Of a stretch of 64,000 nt of DNA, positions 1 to 8,620 are shown piece by piece. The notes under the pieces were generated by a model. It saw only the letters and a list, made by a program, of their open reading frames with translations. It had not been told where the DNA came from and did no database searches. The position numbers and the translations under genes were made by a program. The stretch's first letter is position 1. Each line of letters opens with the position of its first letter. This DNA is from Hymenobacter sp. APR13 (lineage in GTDB: Bacteria > Bacteroidota > Bacteroidia > Cytophagales > Hymenobacteraceae), in NCBI RefSeq assembly GCF_000737515.1, contig NZ_CP006587.1:4806995-4870994 (forward strand), given 5' to 3'.

Positions 1-3000
1 GCCTTTTCGGGCACCGTATTGGGCCTGACGGCCGGCACCCAGTATACGGTGCGCGCCTACGCCATCAACTCGGCCGGCACCAGCTACGGCACCAGCCAAA
101 CGTTTACTACCCTGGTGGCCCCGACGCTGACGAGCCTCAGCCCCAACACTGGGGCAGTGGGCACGCCCGTGACCTTGACGGGCACGGGCTTCACGGCGGG
201 CAGCACGGTGCGCTTCAATACCACTGAGGCCACGAGCGTGACGGTGAACTCGGCCACGAGCATCACGGCCACCGTGCCGGCCGGGGCCACCACCGGCAAC
301 GTAATCGTGACCACGCCCAACGGCACGAGCAACGGCATCAGCTTTACAGTGTGCACGGCGACCCCGCGCGCGGGCTATACTTTCGTGGGTAACGCCAACG
401 GGCGGGCTTACTACCGCAGCAACGACAGCCAGACCGGCAGCCAGGCCTACGCCCGGGCCCGGGCCGCCGGCGCCTACCTGGTTACGATTAACGACGCGGC
501 CGAAAACGCCTACGTGCAGGGCCTGGCGTCCGGTACCGACCTGTGGCTGGGCCTGAACGACTTTGCCGTGGAGGGCACCTTCAGGTGGCAGGACGGCAGC
601 ACGGCCAGCTACCGCAACTGGGCCGGTGGCGAACCCAACAACTTCGGCGGCAACGAGGATTATGTAGTTACCAAGCCTGATGGTACCTGGAACGACACGA
701 GGGATGACCACTACCGTGTGGCGGCTTACGGGCTGCTGGAACTGCCCGTGTGCACTGCACCACCCAGCATTTCGGGCCTGAGCCCGGCCAGCGGGCCGGT
801 CGGCCGCACAGTGACCATAACGGGCACCGACTTCACGGGCGTGAGCAGCGTGGCCCTGAACGGCACCGTTCTCAGCACCTTCACCCTGGTCAACAGCACC
901 ACCATCACCTTCGTGGTGCCGGCCGGCGCGACCAGCGGCCCGGTGTTGGTGACGGCCCCCGACGGCAGCGCTCAGAGCGTGGACAGCTTCACGGTGCTGG
1001 TGCCCCCGACGCTGACGAGCATCAGCCCCAACACTGGGGCAGTAGGCACGTCCGTAACCCTGACGGGCAGCAACCTGACCGGGGCCACGGCCGTGACCTT
1101 TAGCGGCACGAGCAACAACACCGTGACCACCGGCCTGACGGTAAGCGGCACTGGCAGCAGCCAGACCCTCACGGTGAACGTGCCGGCCGGGGCCACCACG
1201 GGCCTCGTGACCGTGACTACGCCCAACGGCACGAGCAGCGGGGTGAACTTTACCGTGACGGCATCGGCCCCGACGCTGACGGCCCTGGGAGGCCAGAGCA
1301 GACTCGGCGGCCAGGTAGGTTTCAGCTTTCAGATCACAGGCACCGGCTTTGTAAACGGAGCTACTACAGTGCGCTTCAACAGTACAGCAGCTACCGCTGT
1401 CAACGTCACCTCATCCACCGCCCTTTTTGTAACCGTACCGGCTGGGGCTACTACCGGCCCCGTCACCGTCACCACGAGCGCCGGGACATCCAATAGCTTG
1501 ATGTTTACGGTAGCCCCCACTATAGCCACGGCCACGCCTGCCGCCGTCACGGCCACCAGCGCTACGCTGGGTGGCACCGTGCTCAGCGACAACGGCAGTG
1601 CCGTTATCGAGCGCGGCATAGTTTACCAAAGCGCGACTAGCGGAATCATTACCCGGTTGCCACTGGGCACAGGCACCGGAACCTTCAGCCAAACGGTAAC
1701 AGGCCTGACACCCAGCACGCTGTATGCGGTTCAGGCCTACGCCCGAAATGCCGACGGCAACGAGGTCTATGAGGATGAGGGCACTATGCTCACCTTTACT
1801 ACGTTGAACCCCACCGCTACGCTCTCGGCCAGCATCAGCAGCCAGACCAACGTGCGCTGCTTTAGCAACAGCGACGGCTCGGCTACGGTGCAGGCCAGCG
1901 GTGGCACCGCGCCCTACACCTACCAGTGGAGCAACGGCGGCAACACAGCCACCATCACGGGCCTGTCGGCCGGCACCTACAACGTGACCGTGAAGGACGC
2001 CAACGGCGCGGAGGCCACGGCCTCGGCTACTATCACCCAGCCCACTGCCCTAAGCCTGGTGATGAGCAAGACGGACGCCACCACCAACGGCGCGGCCAAC
2101 GGCACGGCCACGGTGCAGGTGAGCGGTGGCACGCCCGGCTACAGTTACGTGTGGAGCAACGGGGCCACCACGGCCACCATTACGGGCCTAACGGCCGGCA
2201 CCTACACCGTGTTCGTGACCGATGCCAACAACTGCGAAGCCAACAACTCGGTGACGGTAGGCCAGCCGGCTCCGGCGCCGCAGGACCTGGTTATCAGCAC
2301 CGGCACCACGGCTGCTCCGGTAGCCATTGCCGCCGGCACCTACACCAACGTGACCATCACGGGCACGGGCGTGGCCACGCTCGGCGGGGCCGTGACCGTG
2401 AACGGCACCTTCTTGGTGCAGGGCACGCTCAACACCAACTGCCAAGCCCTGACCGGCAGCGGCAGCTTCACGCTGGCCGCCGGCGCCACGCTCAGCATCT
2501 GCGACGGGGCCGGCCTCACGGCCACGGGCAGCACCGGCGCCGTACGCCTGACGGGCCCCCGCTCGTTCTCGCCGGACGCCAGTTACGTGTACAATGGCAC
2601 GCAGGCGCAGGCTACCGGCACCGGCCTGCCCGCCCAGGTGCTGAACCTGACCTCGGTTAACCCCGCTACGCTGACGCTGTCGCAGCCCGTGGCCATCCGT
2701 CAGGTGCTCACGCTCAACGCCGGTAGCCTGAACCCCAACGGCCAGGCCCTGACCCTGCTCTCCGACGCCAGCGGCACGGCCCTGATTGCCAACCTGGGCG
2801 CGGGCGCCGTGCAGGGCAGCGTGACCGTGCAGCGCTACATCGATGGCAGCCTGAACCCCGGCCTGGGCTACCGCCACCTGGCCGCCCCGGTCATTGGGGC
2901 CACGGTGGCCGGCTTCGGCTCGGGCGGCACCACGCCGGTGGTCAACAGCGCCTACAACGCGTCGGCCACGCCGGGTTCGGTTACGCCCTTCCCCACGGTG

Positions 3001-4197
3001 TACTTCTACAACCAGGCCCGCCTGGCCACCTCGCCGGCCACCTCGCTGTCGGCCTTCGATAAGGGCTGGCAGTCGCCCGCGGCCCTGACCGACCCGGCCC
3101 AGCTGGCGTTCCAAGGCTTCACCGTGCAGCTGCCCGGGGCCAGCACCCTGAGCTTCACCGGGCAGGTGGGCAACAACAGCGGCATCATCGGGCTCAGCCG
3201 CGCCAGCGGGGCCACGGCCGCCGATGCGGGCTGGAACCTGATTGGCAACCCCTACCCCGCGCCGCTGGATTTGAGCACCATTCCGGCCGGCCAGCGCACG
3301 AGAATGGATGCCGCTTTCTACACCTACGAGAGCACCTCGCAGTACGGGGGCAATTACCGCAGCTTCGTCAACGGCATCGGCGAGCCGCTCATCGGTAGCA
3401 GCCAGGCGTTCTTCGTGCGCGTGAGTGAGGGCCAGACCAGCGGCAGCCTCGCGCTTACCAACGCCAACCGCGTGACCACCTACGCCCAGCAGGCCCCCGT
3501 GCGCCGCGGCGCGGCCGATACCCGTCCCCAGCTCCAGCTGCAGCTCAGCGGCCAGGGCCTCAATGACGCGCTGACCGTGTACGCCCAGGCCGGCGCCACC
3601 GCCGGCTTTGACCGCGAGTTTGACGCGGCCAAGCTCTGGAACCCCAACGGGCTGAGCGTGGCCACGCTGGCCGCCTCAGGTGAAGCGCTGGCCATCGACG
3701 GCCGCCCCGCCTTCCCGCTGGGCCAGCCCGTGCCGCTGACCGTGCAGGCCCCGCAGGCCGGCTCCTACTCGCTCACGGCCTCGGACCTGGCCAACCTGCC
3801 CGCCGGCACGGCCGTGACGCTGGTGGACCTGAGCACCGGCACGCGCACGCCGCTGCTCTCCGGCACCCGCTACAGCCTCACGCTGCCCGCCGGCACCACC
3901 GCCGGCCGCCTGCAGCTGGAAGTGGCCGGCCGCGCCCTGAGCACGGCCAGCCAGTTGGCGCAGCAGCTGAGCCTCTACCCCAACCCCACGGATGGCCAGG
4001 TGCAGCTCGTGCGCCCCGCCGCCTGGGGCGGCCTGCAGGTACAGGTGCTCAACAGCATCGGCCAGCCTGTGCTCAGCACCCGCCTTGCGGCCGGCGAGCA
4101 GACGCTCAGCGTGCAGCAGCTGCCCGTGGGCGTGTACACGCTGCGCCTGACCACGCAGCAGGGCCAGACGCTCACCAAGCGCCTCGTGCGCCAGTAA
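1..4197 (+). CDS. Giant T9SS-secreted adhesin with IPT/TIG, C-type lectin and SprB repeats (5' end missing)
   Basis: The reading frame is open from the first base, so the true start lies outside the window. The visible 1,398 codons read as a surface protein. In order: the end of an Fn3-like domain, an IPT/TIG domain (about nt 115-350), a C-type lectin-like domain (nt 355-750, with WLGLND, EPNN and WND signatures), three more IPT/TIG domains to about nt 1510, an Fn3-like stretch, and two SprB repeats (nt 1810-2260, motif YxWSNGxxTATITGL). A long beta-rich region follows, then a C-terminal type A sorting domain (SLYPNPTDGQVQL, ending in KRLVRQ). Such proteins cross the outer membrane by type IX secretion and are anchored or released after tail removal. 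The lectin domain suggests carbohydrate or surface binding, which is inference. A strong terminator follows the stop. Confidence 0.9.
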   Translation, partial: AFSGTVLGLTAGTQYTVRAYAINSAGTSYGTSQTFTTLVAPTLTSLSPNTGAVGTPVTLTGTGFTAGSTVRFNTTEATSVTVNSATSITATVPAGATTGNVIVTTPNGTSNGISFTVCTATPRAGYTFVGNANGRAYYRSNDSQTGSQAYARARAAGAYLVTINDAAENAYVQGLASGTDLWLGLNDFAVEGTFRWQDGSTASYRNWAGGEPNNFGGNEDYVVTKPDGTWNDTRDDHYRVAAYGLLELPVCTAPPSISGLSPASGPVGRTVTITGTDFTGVSSVALNGTVLSTFTLVNSTTITFVVPAGATSGPVLVTAPDGSAQSVDSFTVLVPPTLTSISPNTGAVGTSVTLTGSNLTGATAVTFSGTSNNTVTTGLTVSGTGSSQTLTVNVPAGATTGLVTVTTPNGTSSGVNFTVTASAPTLTALGGQSRLGGQVGFSFQITGTGFVNGATTVRFNSTAATAVNVTSSTALFVTVPAGATTGPVTVTTSAGTSNSLMFTVAPTIATATPAAVTATSATLGGTVLSDNGSAVIERGIVYQSATSGIITRLPLGTGTGTFSQTVTGLTPSTLYAVQAYARNADGNEVYEDEGTMLTFTTLNPTATLSASISSQTNVRCFSNSDGSATVQASGGTAPYTYQWSNGGNTATITGLSAGTYNVTVKDANGAEATASATITQPTALSLVMSKTDATTNGAANGTATVQVSGGTPGYSYVWSNGATTATITGLTAGTYTVFVTDANNCEANNSVTVGQPAPAPQDLVISTGTTAAPVAIAAGTYTNVTITGTGVATLGGAVTVNGTFLVQGTLNTNCQALTGSGSFTLAAGATLSICDGAGLTATGSTGAVRLTGPRSFSPDASYVYNGTQAQATGTGLPAQVLNLTSVNPATLTLSQPVAIRQVLTLNAGSLNPNGQALTLLSDASGTALIANLGAGAVQGSVTVQRYIDGSLNPGLGYRHLAAPVIGATVAGFGSGGTTPVVNSAYNASATPGSVTPFPTVYFYNQARLATSPATSLSAFDKGWQSPAALTDPAQLAFQGFTVQLPGASTLSFTGQVGNNSGIIGLSRASGATAADAGWNLIGNPYPAPLDLSTIPAGQRTRMDAAFYTYESTSQYGGNYRSFVNGIGEPLIGSSQAFFVRVSEGQTSGSLALTNANRVTTYAQQAPVRRGAADTRPQLQLQLSGQGLNDALTVYAQAGATAGFDREFDAAKLWNPNGLSVATLAASGEALAIDGRPAFPLGQPVPLTVQAPQAGSYSLTASDLANLPAGTAVTLVDLSTGTRTPLLSGTRYSLTLPAGTTAGRLQLEVAGRALSTASQLAQQLSLYPNPTDGQVQLVRPAAWGGLQVQVLNSIGQPVLSTRLAAGEQTLSVQQLPVGVYTLRLTTQQGQTLTKRLVRQ

Positions 4198-4218
4198 GCG
4201 CCGGCTCCCCGGCCGCCT

Positions 4219-4302
4219 GAGCCGGCCCGCCCGCCGGCGGCTTCCCGCACTGCGCAGTGGGAGCCGCCGGTTGGGCGGGCCCCCAGGCCGGCTGGTTTTT
4301 TT
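4219..4302 (+). terminator. Rho-independent terminator of the adhesin gene
   Basis: Very GC-rich nested inverted repeat. GCCCGCCCGCCGGCGGC at 4225 pairs with GCCGCCGGTTGGGCGGGC ending at 4280, flanked by an outer GCCGG/CCGGC pairing, and followed by seven T residues. It lies about 20 nt after the adhesin stop codon. Confidence 0.85.
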
Positions 4303-4328
4303 CTCTCACTTCTGACACTTGCCTTTTT

Positions 4329-4529
4329 ATGAAACTCTCTCTGTTTTCCCTGACGCTGGCCTTGGCCCTGGTGGGCGGCGCGGCGCGGGCCCAGGGCCCC
4401 GGCTCGGGTGGCCCGGTTCCCGGTCCGGCCCCTGAGCCGACGGCCGTGCCCATTGATGGCGGGGCCAGCCTGCTGGCCGCCGGGGCCGTGGCCTACGGCC
4501 TCAAGCACCTGCGCCGCCGCCGCGCCTAG
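4329..4529 (+). CDS. PID-CTERM sorting-domain mini-protein
   Basis: 66-residue protein with a clear Sec signal peptide (MKLSLFSLTLALALVGGAARA), a short Gly/Pro-rich linker, and a C-terminal tail of PIDGG, a hydrophobic helix (ASLLAAGAVAYGL) and a basic end (KHLRRRRA). This tripartite tail matches the PID-CTERM putative protein-sorting signal known in Bacteroidota, thought to be processed by an exosortase/archaeosortase-like enzyme. Almost no mature protein would remain between the two signals, so it may act as a tiny envelope peptide or structural subunit (inference). It sits between two strong terminators, so it is probably its own transcript. The ATG is chosen because it begins the signal peptide. 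No exosortase gene is visible in the window. Confidence 0.75.
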   Translation: MKLSLFSLTLALALVGGAARAQGPGSGGPVPGPAPEPTAVPIDGGASLLAAGAVAYGLKHLRRRRA

Positions 4530-4550
4530 CGCTGCCACTGCCGGCCACTG

Positions 4551-4598
4551 AAAAAGCCGCCGCTGCTTCCTTCGGGAAGTGGCGGCGGCTTTGTTTTT
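4551..4598 (+). terminator. Rho-independent terminator after the PID-CTERM gene
   Basis: AAGCCGCCGC paired with GCGGCGGCTT around an inner stem closed by a TTCG tetraloop (CTTCC TTCG GGAAG), followed by a T-rich tail (TTGTTTTT). It starts about 20 nt after the PID-CTERM stop. Confidence 0.88.
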
Positions 4599-4852
4599 AC
4601 CGGCGGGACAGTGCGGGGAGTGGCAGCGCGCAGCCGTGGCCCCGGCCTCTGAAGGGGCGGGCGTCGGGCGCTACGGGCAGGTTGCACCCGGACACGGGAG
4701 CCTCGCGGGCAGTTCCGGCGTGTCCGGCTACTGGCCGTGGCCGATGCTGCCGCCGGTCCGCGCCCCCGTCTGCAGTGTCCGGGGCCCGGCAATGAAGCGC
4801 AAGCCGCCGCCACAAGCCGTTCGGCGGTTCGTCGCACCTCCCCCGGCCGGCC

Positions 4853-5167
4853 TCAGACCACCTGCAGTTGGCGCACCCGCTCGGCTTCGGCCTCGTTGAC
4901 GTGGGTGATGGGCGTGGCGTAGATGCGGAAGTCGTTGCCGGGAAACTCGGCCTGCAGCCGCTGCTCGATGCGGCGGCAGAGCAGGGCCTTGGTCAGAAAT
5001 AGCACCCGGTAGAGCGGCTGGGTGCCCATGGTGCCGTCGGGCAGCAGGCAGTGGTTGTCGATGGCCTCGTCGACGAACACGTCGGTGGCCAGGTGCTCGG
5101 TCAGCACCAGCCGGGTGGCCTGGCGGGCGTGGTCGGCGCTCAGCGTGAGCAGGTTGAACAGAATCAT
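4853..5167 (-). CDS. CutA-like (divalent-cation tolerance family) protein
   Basis: 104-residue cytoplasmic protein. The layout resembles CutA1, a small trimeric ferredoxin-like fold: a short N-terminal strand (ILFNLLTLSADHARQ), a helix (ATRLVLTEHLA), a YRV/LFLTKALLCRRIEQRL helix and a final strand (FRIYATPITHVN) matching the CutA 'P-I' region. Length fits the family (about 105-110). The usual central Cys and the canonical tryptophans are not obvious, so the match rests on topology and spacing only. It is the last gene of a minus-strand operon, 70 nt after the stop of the upstream secreted-protein gene. Function could be metal or signal sensing. A stand-alone Bacteroidota family is equally possible. 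Confidence 0.5.
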   Translation of the reverse strand: MILFNLLTLSADHARQATRLVLTEHLATDVFVDEAIDNHCLLPDGTMGTQPLYRVLFLTKALLCRRIEQRLQAEFPGNDFRIYATPITHVNEAEAERVRQLQVV

Positions 5168-5237
5168 GGGGCGGTCGGAATGGAAAGGCAGCGGAAATGG
5201 GAAAGAAACGGCGGGCCGAACGGTGGCCCGGCGGCTT

Positions 5238-5786
5238 TTAGCGGGCGGCGGCCCGGCGGGCTTTGTAGGGGCTCAAGCTGTGCAGGATGTGGTGCAGCAG
5301 CGGCTCGTGGTTGCGGAAGGCATCGGGCGTGCCCGAGGCGCAGATCAGCAGCACGTGGCCCTGGTGGCGGGCCGCCAGCGCGTCGTAGCGCAGCAGCTGG
5401 CCGTCGCGGGTGCCCGTGCCGGTGGTTTCCAGAAACTGAATGCCGTTGTAAGTGGTGGAGAACTGCTTGTTGACTGGCACGCCGAACTGCTCGGCCAGGT
5501 GGTAGAGCGCCTGGTCGGGCGTCATGTGGGCGGCCGCCCCGCGCAGCTGCCCGATGTAGAGCATCAGGTTGCGGTCGGGGCTCACGTGCAGCAGGGCCAC
5601 GGTGGTGTCGTTGGTCTGGCGCACCTGGTCCCAGCCGGCCGGCACCTGGTACTGCAGCTGGTACTGGGGGCTGCGCACGGTTTCGTAGTGGATTTCAGGC
5701 TCCGACTGGGCTTGCACGCCCAGCGGCAGCAGCAGCGTCAGCAAGGCAAACAGGGAGTTCAGCAGGGATTTTACCAGGGGTTTCAT
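5238..5786 (-). CDS. Secreted protein of unknown function (paralogue A)
   Basis: 182-residue protein with an N-terminal signal peptide ending in GVQAQ. The start was placed at the methionine that directly begins the signal sequence (MKPLVKSLLNSL). The mature part begins with YQLQYQVPAGW and contains DRNLMLYIGQLRG, a central helix and a C-terminal LLHHILHSLSPYK. The same landmarks occur in the next upstream gene (YQLRYAVPPHW, DARLWVGQLRG, LLHHVLDGLAPLR), so the two are tandem paralogues. The pattern resembles small periplasmic beta-sandwich proteins, but I do not recognise a named domain. It is the fourth gene in a five-gene minus-strand operon headed by an SPFH protein, with a 54-nt gap to the gene before it. 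A role in envelope maintenance is inferred from context only. Confidence 0.75.
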   Translation of the reverse strand: MKPLVKSLLNSLFALLTLLLPLGVQAQSEPEIHYETVRSPQYQLQYQVPAGWDQVRQTNDTTVALLHVSPDRNLMLYIGQLRGAAAHMTPDQALYHLAEQFGVPVNKQFSTTYNGIQFLETTGTGTRDGQLLRYDALAARHQGHVLLICASGTPDAFRNHEPLLHHILHSLSPYKARRAAAR

Positions 5787-5840
5787 GGTGGTGGGAAAAG
5801 GCAGTGGGTAAAGCAAAACCAAGAGGCAGGGGTGGGGCCG

Positions 5841-6350
5841 TTAGCGGCCCCGCAGCGGCGCGAGGCCGTCGAGCACGTGGTGCAGCAGGGGAGCCTGGGT
5901 GCCGAACGCGGCCGGCGTAGCGTAGAGATGCACCAGCAGCACCTGGCCCGGATGGCGGCTTACGCGGGCATCGTAGCGCACCTCACGGCCCCGCAGGTGG
6001 TAGGTGCCGCTGCTTTCCAGGGCATCGGGCGAGTGCACGGCGGCGTGATGCTGCTCGTGGCGGGTGGCGCCCAGGTGGCGCAGCACCCGCTGCAGGGCCC
6101 GGGCCGGCGGCAGCGTGGCGTGCCGGCCCCGCAGCTGGCCCACCCACAGGCGGGCGTCGTCGGCGGGGTTGTGGTAGCCGAGCACGTCCACCGAGTCGGT
6201 GCGCTGGTGGCGCACGGCCCAGTGCGGCGGCACGGCGTACCGGAGCTGGTAGGAGCGGTTCAGCACCGGCTCCGTGGGCTGGGCCGCGGCGCGCGGGCCG
6301 GTCAGCAAGGTGGCAACGAGCAGCCCAAGGGGCATCAACAGGCGGTACAT
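5841..6350 (-). CDS. Secreted protein of unknown function (paralogue B)
   Basis: 169-residue protein starting MYRLLMPLGLLVATLLTG with a signal peptide cleaved near RAAAQ. The ATG at 6350 is preferred over a longer in-frame extension because it opens the signal sequence. The mature domain shares YQLRY-VP--W, VGQLRG and a C-terminal LLHHVLDGL helix with the downstream gene, so this is a diverged tandem duplicate. It is more Arg/His-rich than its paralogue. It is the third gene of the SPFH-barrel operon, 53 nt after the barrel gene. No catalytic motif is visible. It may be a periplasmic partner of the barrel protein (inference). Confidence 0.72.
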   Translation of the reverse strand: MYRLLMPLGLLVATLLTGPRAAAQPTEPVLNRSYQLRYAVPPHWAVRHQRTDSVDVLGYHNPADDARLWVGQLRGRHATLPPARALQRVLRHLGATRHEQHHAAVHSPDALESSGTYHLRGREVRYDARVSRHPGQVLLVHLYATPAAFGTQAPLLHHVLDGLAPLRGR

Positions 6351-6403
6351 GGCAAAGACAGGAAAAGAGAAATGGAAAAGCAGTGCGGGCACTGCCGCCG
6401 CGT

Positions 6404-7222
6404 TTAGTGGTCGTCGCTGGCCGGATCGGCGTCGTAGCCGAGCAGGTTCAGCTCGAAGACTACCCCGGCCCGGTTGCCGCTGCCGGGGTTGGGCAGCAGC
6501 GCGCCCAGGCACAGCTGCAGCCGCTGGGTGGCCAGGTAGTTAAGGCCCAGTACCGACACGCTGGTGGCGTTGCGGCCCGAGATGAAGTCGCCCATCAGCA
6601 GCACTTTCTTCGACACCGGATACTCGGCCCCCAGCAGCAGTCCGGCCCGATTGCCGGCCCCGAGCGTGCCCCGGTCAGAGAGGTAGGGGCCGGCCACCAC
6701 CTTCACGTGGTGGCGCGGGCTCCACACCCACGTGTTGTAGCTGAAGTGCGTGAGCCGGCGGCGGGCCCCGCCGAAGCGCAGCGGGTTGGTGCCCACCTGC
6801 GTGCCCAGGCTGGTGCTGAGCGTGGGGCTGAGCGTGAAGAACTTCTGGCCCGTGAGCTGCACCAGCGGCTTGAGCGGGCGGCCGCGGTCGTGGCGGTTCA
6901 CCCCGAACACGTCGCCGCGGCGCCGGAAGTCCATCTTGATGTTGACCACGTTCAGGCCGGCTTCCCAGCCGCGGCCCAGCCCGTACACCAGGTGGTTTTT
7001 CGATTCCAGGTCGCGCGGGCCGTACACGTTGGTCTGGTGCTGGTAGAAGAATTTGCCTTGGGGCGTCAGGTCGCCGGCCGGGATGTTGAACAGGTTCTGC
7101 TGGGCCTGCGCCGCCGGGGTGGTGAGCAGCAGCAGGAGCAACGACAGCAGGAGCAGAAGCAGGAGCCAGGCCAGGCCGGTGCGCCGGGCAAAGACGCGCC
7201 GCGCCAGAAGGGAACGTGTCAA
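6404..7222 (-). CDS. Outer-membrane beta-barrel protein, porin/transporter-like
   Basis: 272-residue protein. After an Arg-rich start it has an unusually long Leu-rich signal segment and an AQAQ cleavage region. The mature part is built of alternating aromatic beta-strands (GKFFYQHQTNVYG, HLVYGLGRGWEAGLNVVN, TGQKFFTLSPTLSTSLGTQVG, LLLGAEYPVSKKVLLMGDFISG) and ends in VVFELNLLGYDADPASDDH. This resembles the family of Bacteroidota outer-membrane barrels of unknown substrate. The final strand is followed by an acidic tail rather than ending in an aromatic residue. The gene begins 3 nt after the SPFH gene stops, so the two are very likely translationally coupled. Confidence 0.7.
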   Translation of the reverse strand: MTRSLLARRVFARRTGLAWLLLLLLLSLLLLLLTTPAAQAQQNLFNIPAGDLTPQGKFFYQHQTNVYGPRDLESKNHLVYGLGRGWEAGLNVVNIKMDFRRRGDVFGVNRHDRGRPLKPLVQLTGQKFFTLSPTLSTSLGTQVGTNPLRFGGARRRLTHFSYNTWVWSPRHHVKVVAGPYLSDRGTLGAGNRAGLLLGAEYPVSKKVLLMGDFISGRNATSVSVLGLNYLATQRLQLCLGALLPNPGSGNRAGVVFELNLLGYDADPASDDH

Positions 7223-7225
7223 AGC

Positions 7226-8281
7226 TTACTGGGTGAGGGTGTTGAGGATGGGCGTGCCGCTGCCGCCCCCGGTGATGATGGTTTTCGAGTTCGGCGACTT
7301 CGACAGCTCCCGGAAGGCCTCGATGGACTTGTACTTGAGCACGGCCGGCGTCAGGTCGCGGTTGAGGAGCTGGTTGGTCAGGCGCACGGCCTCGGCCTCG
7401 ATGCGCATGGCCTCGGCCTTGCCCCGGGCCTGGATGATGTTGGCTTCCTGCTCGCCCTGGGCCCGCACCACGGCAATGCGCTTCTGGCCCTCGGCCTCAA
7501 TCACGCGGCGCTCAGCGTCGCGGGTTTCGCGCTGCTTGAGAAACTCCATACGCAGGGCCTCCTGCTCTGACTCGAGCTTGTCCTCGATGGCCTTGGCCAG
7601 GCCCGCGGGCAGGGCAATGTTCTTGAGCAGCACGTTCTCAATCTCAAAGCCGCGGGCCGTGAGCACCTCGTTCATCTGCGCCAGAATGGCTTTCTCAATC
7701 ACGGCCCGCTCGGCGCTGTGCATGTCCTTGGCAAAGTAGCGGGCGCACACGTCGGCGGCGGCCGAGCGGAAAACGGGCAGAATCAGGATGTTCTCGTAGC
7801 CCAGGCCGGTAGTTTGCAGGATGCCCGGCACCTGGTCGGCCTTCACCCGGTAGAGAATGGAGATATCCGAGGCCACCGACAGGCCCTCCCGCGACGGCAG
7901 ACTGGAGCGAATCTCCAGGTTCTGGGTGGTCACCGGCACCTTGATGATGGTGCTCAGGAAGGGATTGAAGGCCTTGGGGCCCGAGAGCACCACCCGCTCA
8001 TCGAGCCGGCCCAGCGTGCGCTTGACGCCTACCTCGCCCTGGCGCACGGTGGTGCAGCTGCCGAGGGCGGCGGCCCCGGCCAGCAGCAGCACCGTTAGCG
8101 GGCGGCGCAGCAGCAGCAGCGAGCGGTGCAGGCTGTAGGAAGCGAAGGTTTCCAGCAGCACACGCACGTTGGCGGCGCCCAGCACCTTGTGGGCCGCCAG
8201 CGTGGGGCGGGGCAGCGTCGGCGAGAGGGTGGCAACCCGGAACCGGCGCAGACGGGGTCGAAAAACCGGCAGCTGTGTCAT
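7226..8281 (-). CDS. SPFH/Band-7 (prohibitin-family) membrane protein
   Basis: 351 residues from the first ATG. After a membrane segment (LTVLLLAGAAALGSC) comes the SPFH domain (about residues 78-240, with VRQGEVGVKRTLGRL and a PVFRSAAADVCARY region), then an alanine/glutamate-rich coiled coil (residues 240-320, repeated EAEAxR units). This is the layout of prohibitin/HflC-like scaffolds that form rings on the membrane and modulate proteases or microdomains. LGSC at 73-76 could be a lipobox, unusual for this family. The 50 Arg-rich residues before it suggest that the true start is a downstream non-ATG codon near residue 50. It is the first gene of a five-gene operon, divergent from a TetR gene across 339 AT-rich bases. 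Confidence 0.87.
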   Translation of the reverse strand: MTQLPVFRPRLRRFRVATLSPTLPRPTLAAHKVLGAANVRVLLETFASYSLHRSLLLLRRPLTVLLLAGAAALGSCTTVRQGEVGVKRTLGRLDERVVLSGPKAFNPFLSTIIKVPVTTQNLEIRSSLPSREGLSVASDISILYRVKADQVPGILQTTGLGYENILILPVFRSAAADVCARYFAKDMHSAERAVIEKAILAQMNEVLTARGFEIENVLLKNIALPAGLAKAIEDKLESEQEALRMEFLKQRETRDAERRVIEAEGQKRIAVVRAQGEQEANIIQARGKAEAMRIEAEAVRLTNQLLNRDLTPAVLKYKSIEAFRELSKSPNSKTIITGGGSGTPILNTLTQ

Positions 8282-8620
8282 GGCAAACAGATTTTTAGTT
8301 AAGCTACTATTATTGATAGTCTTACTATCATATACAACAGGTTATATAGGATGGTTGCACTATTGATCTGATTTTTTAGAAAAACTTCTATAAGTGATAG
8401 TATACCTATATATTCAAGTGGTATAGCTATTATGTGGAGTGTCGTATGCCTCCGACCAACGACTAGGATTTGGGCGCACGGTCTTGCTGCCACCAGCGGG
8501 TAGTGGCACCGTGGCTGGCCAGCTGGCTTTTTTTCCGGCGGCTACGCCAGGCCATGTTAAACTGCGCGCAGATCAGTTTTTCAAGGAATTTTCTCCCTCA
8601 CTCGCTCCAGTACCCCCTGT
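8282..8620. other. AT-rich divergent promoter region, no clear gene
   Basis: 339 bases between the divergent SPFH and TetR genes. Far more AT-rich than its surroundings. It contains a small hairpin (TGATAGT-CTT-ACTATCA near 8314) and TA-rich stretches around 8395-8430. It probably carries both promoters and the TetR operator. A 28-codon hydrophobic frame at 8280-8366 lies here but has no independent support. Confidence 0.55.

Noticed and set aside
1926..3114. Long overlapping frames on both strands within the adhesin and other GC-rich genes
   Set aside because: Composition (His/Arg/Gly-rich, low complexity) shows codon-shadow frames. The adhesin frame has clear domains.
8280..8366. 28-codon hydrophobic peptide frame in the SPFH/TetR divergent region
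   Set aside because: Its ATG overlaps the SPFH start codon and it lies in very AT-rich DNA, where short hydrophobic frames arise by chance.
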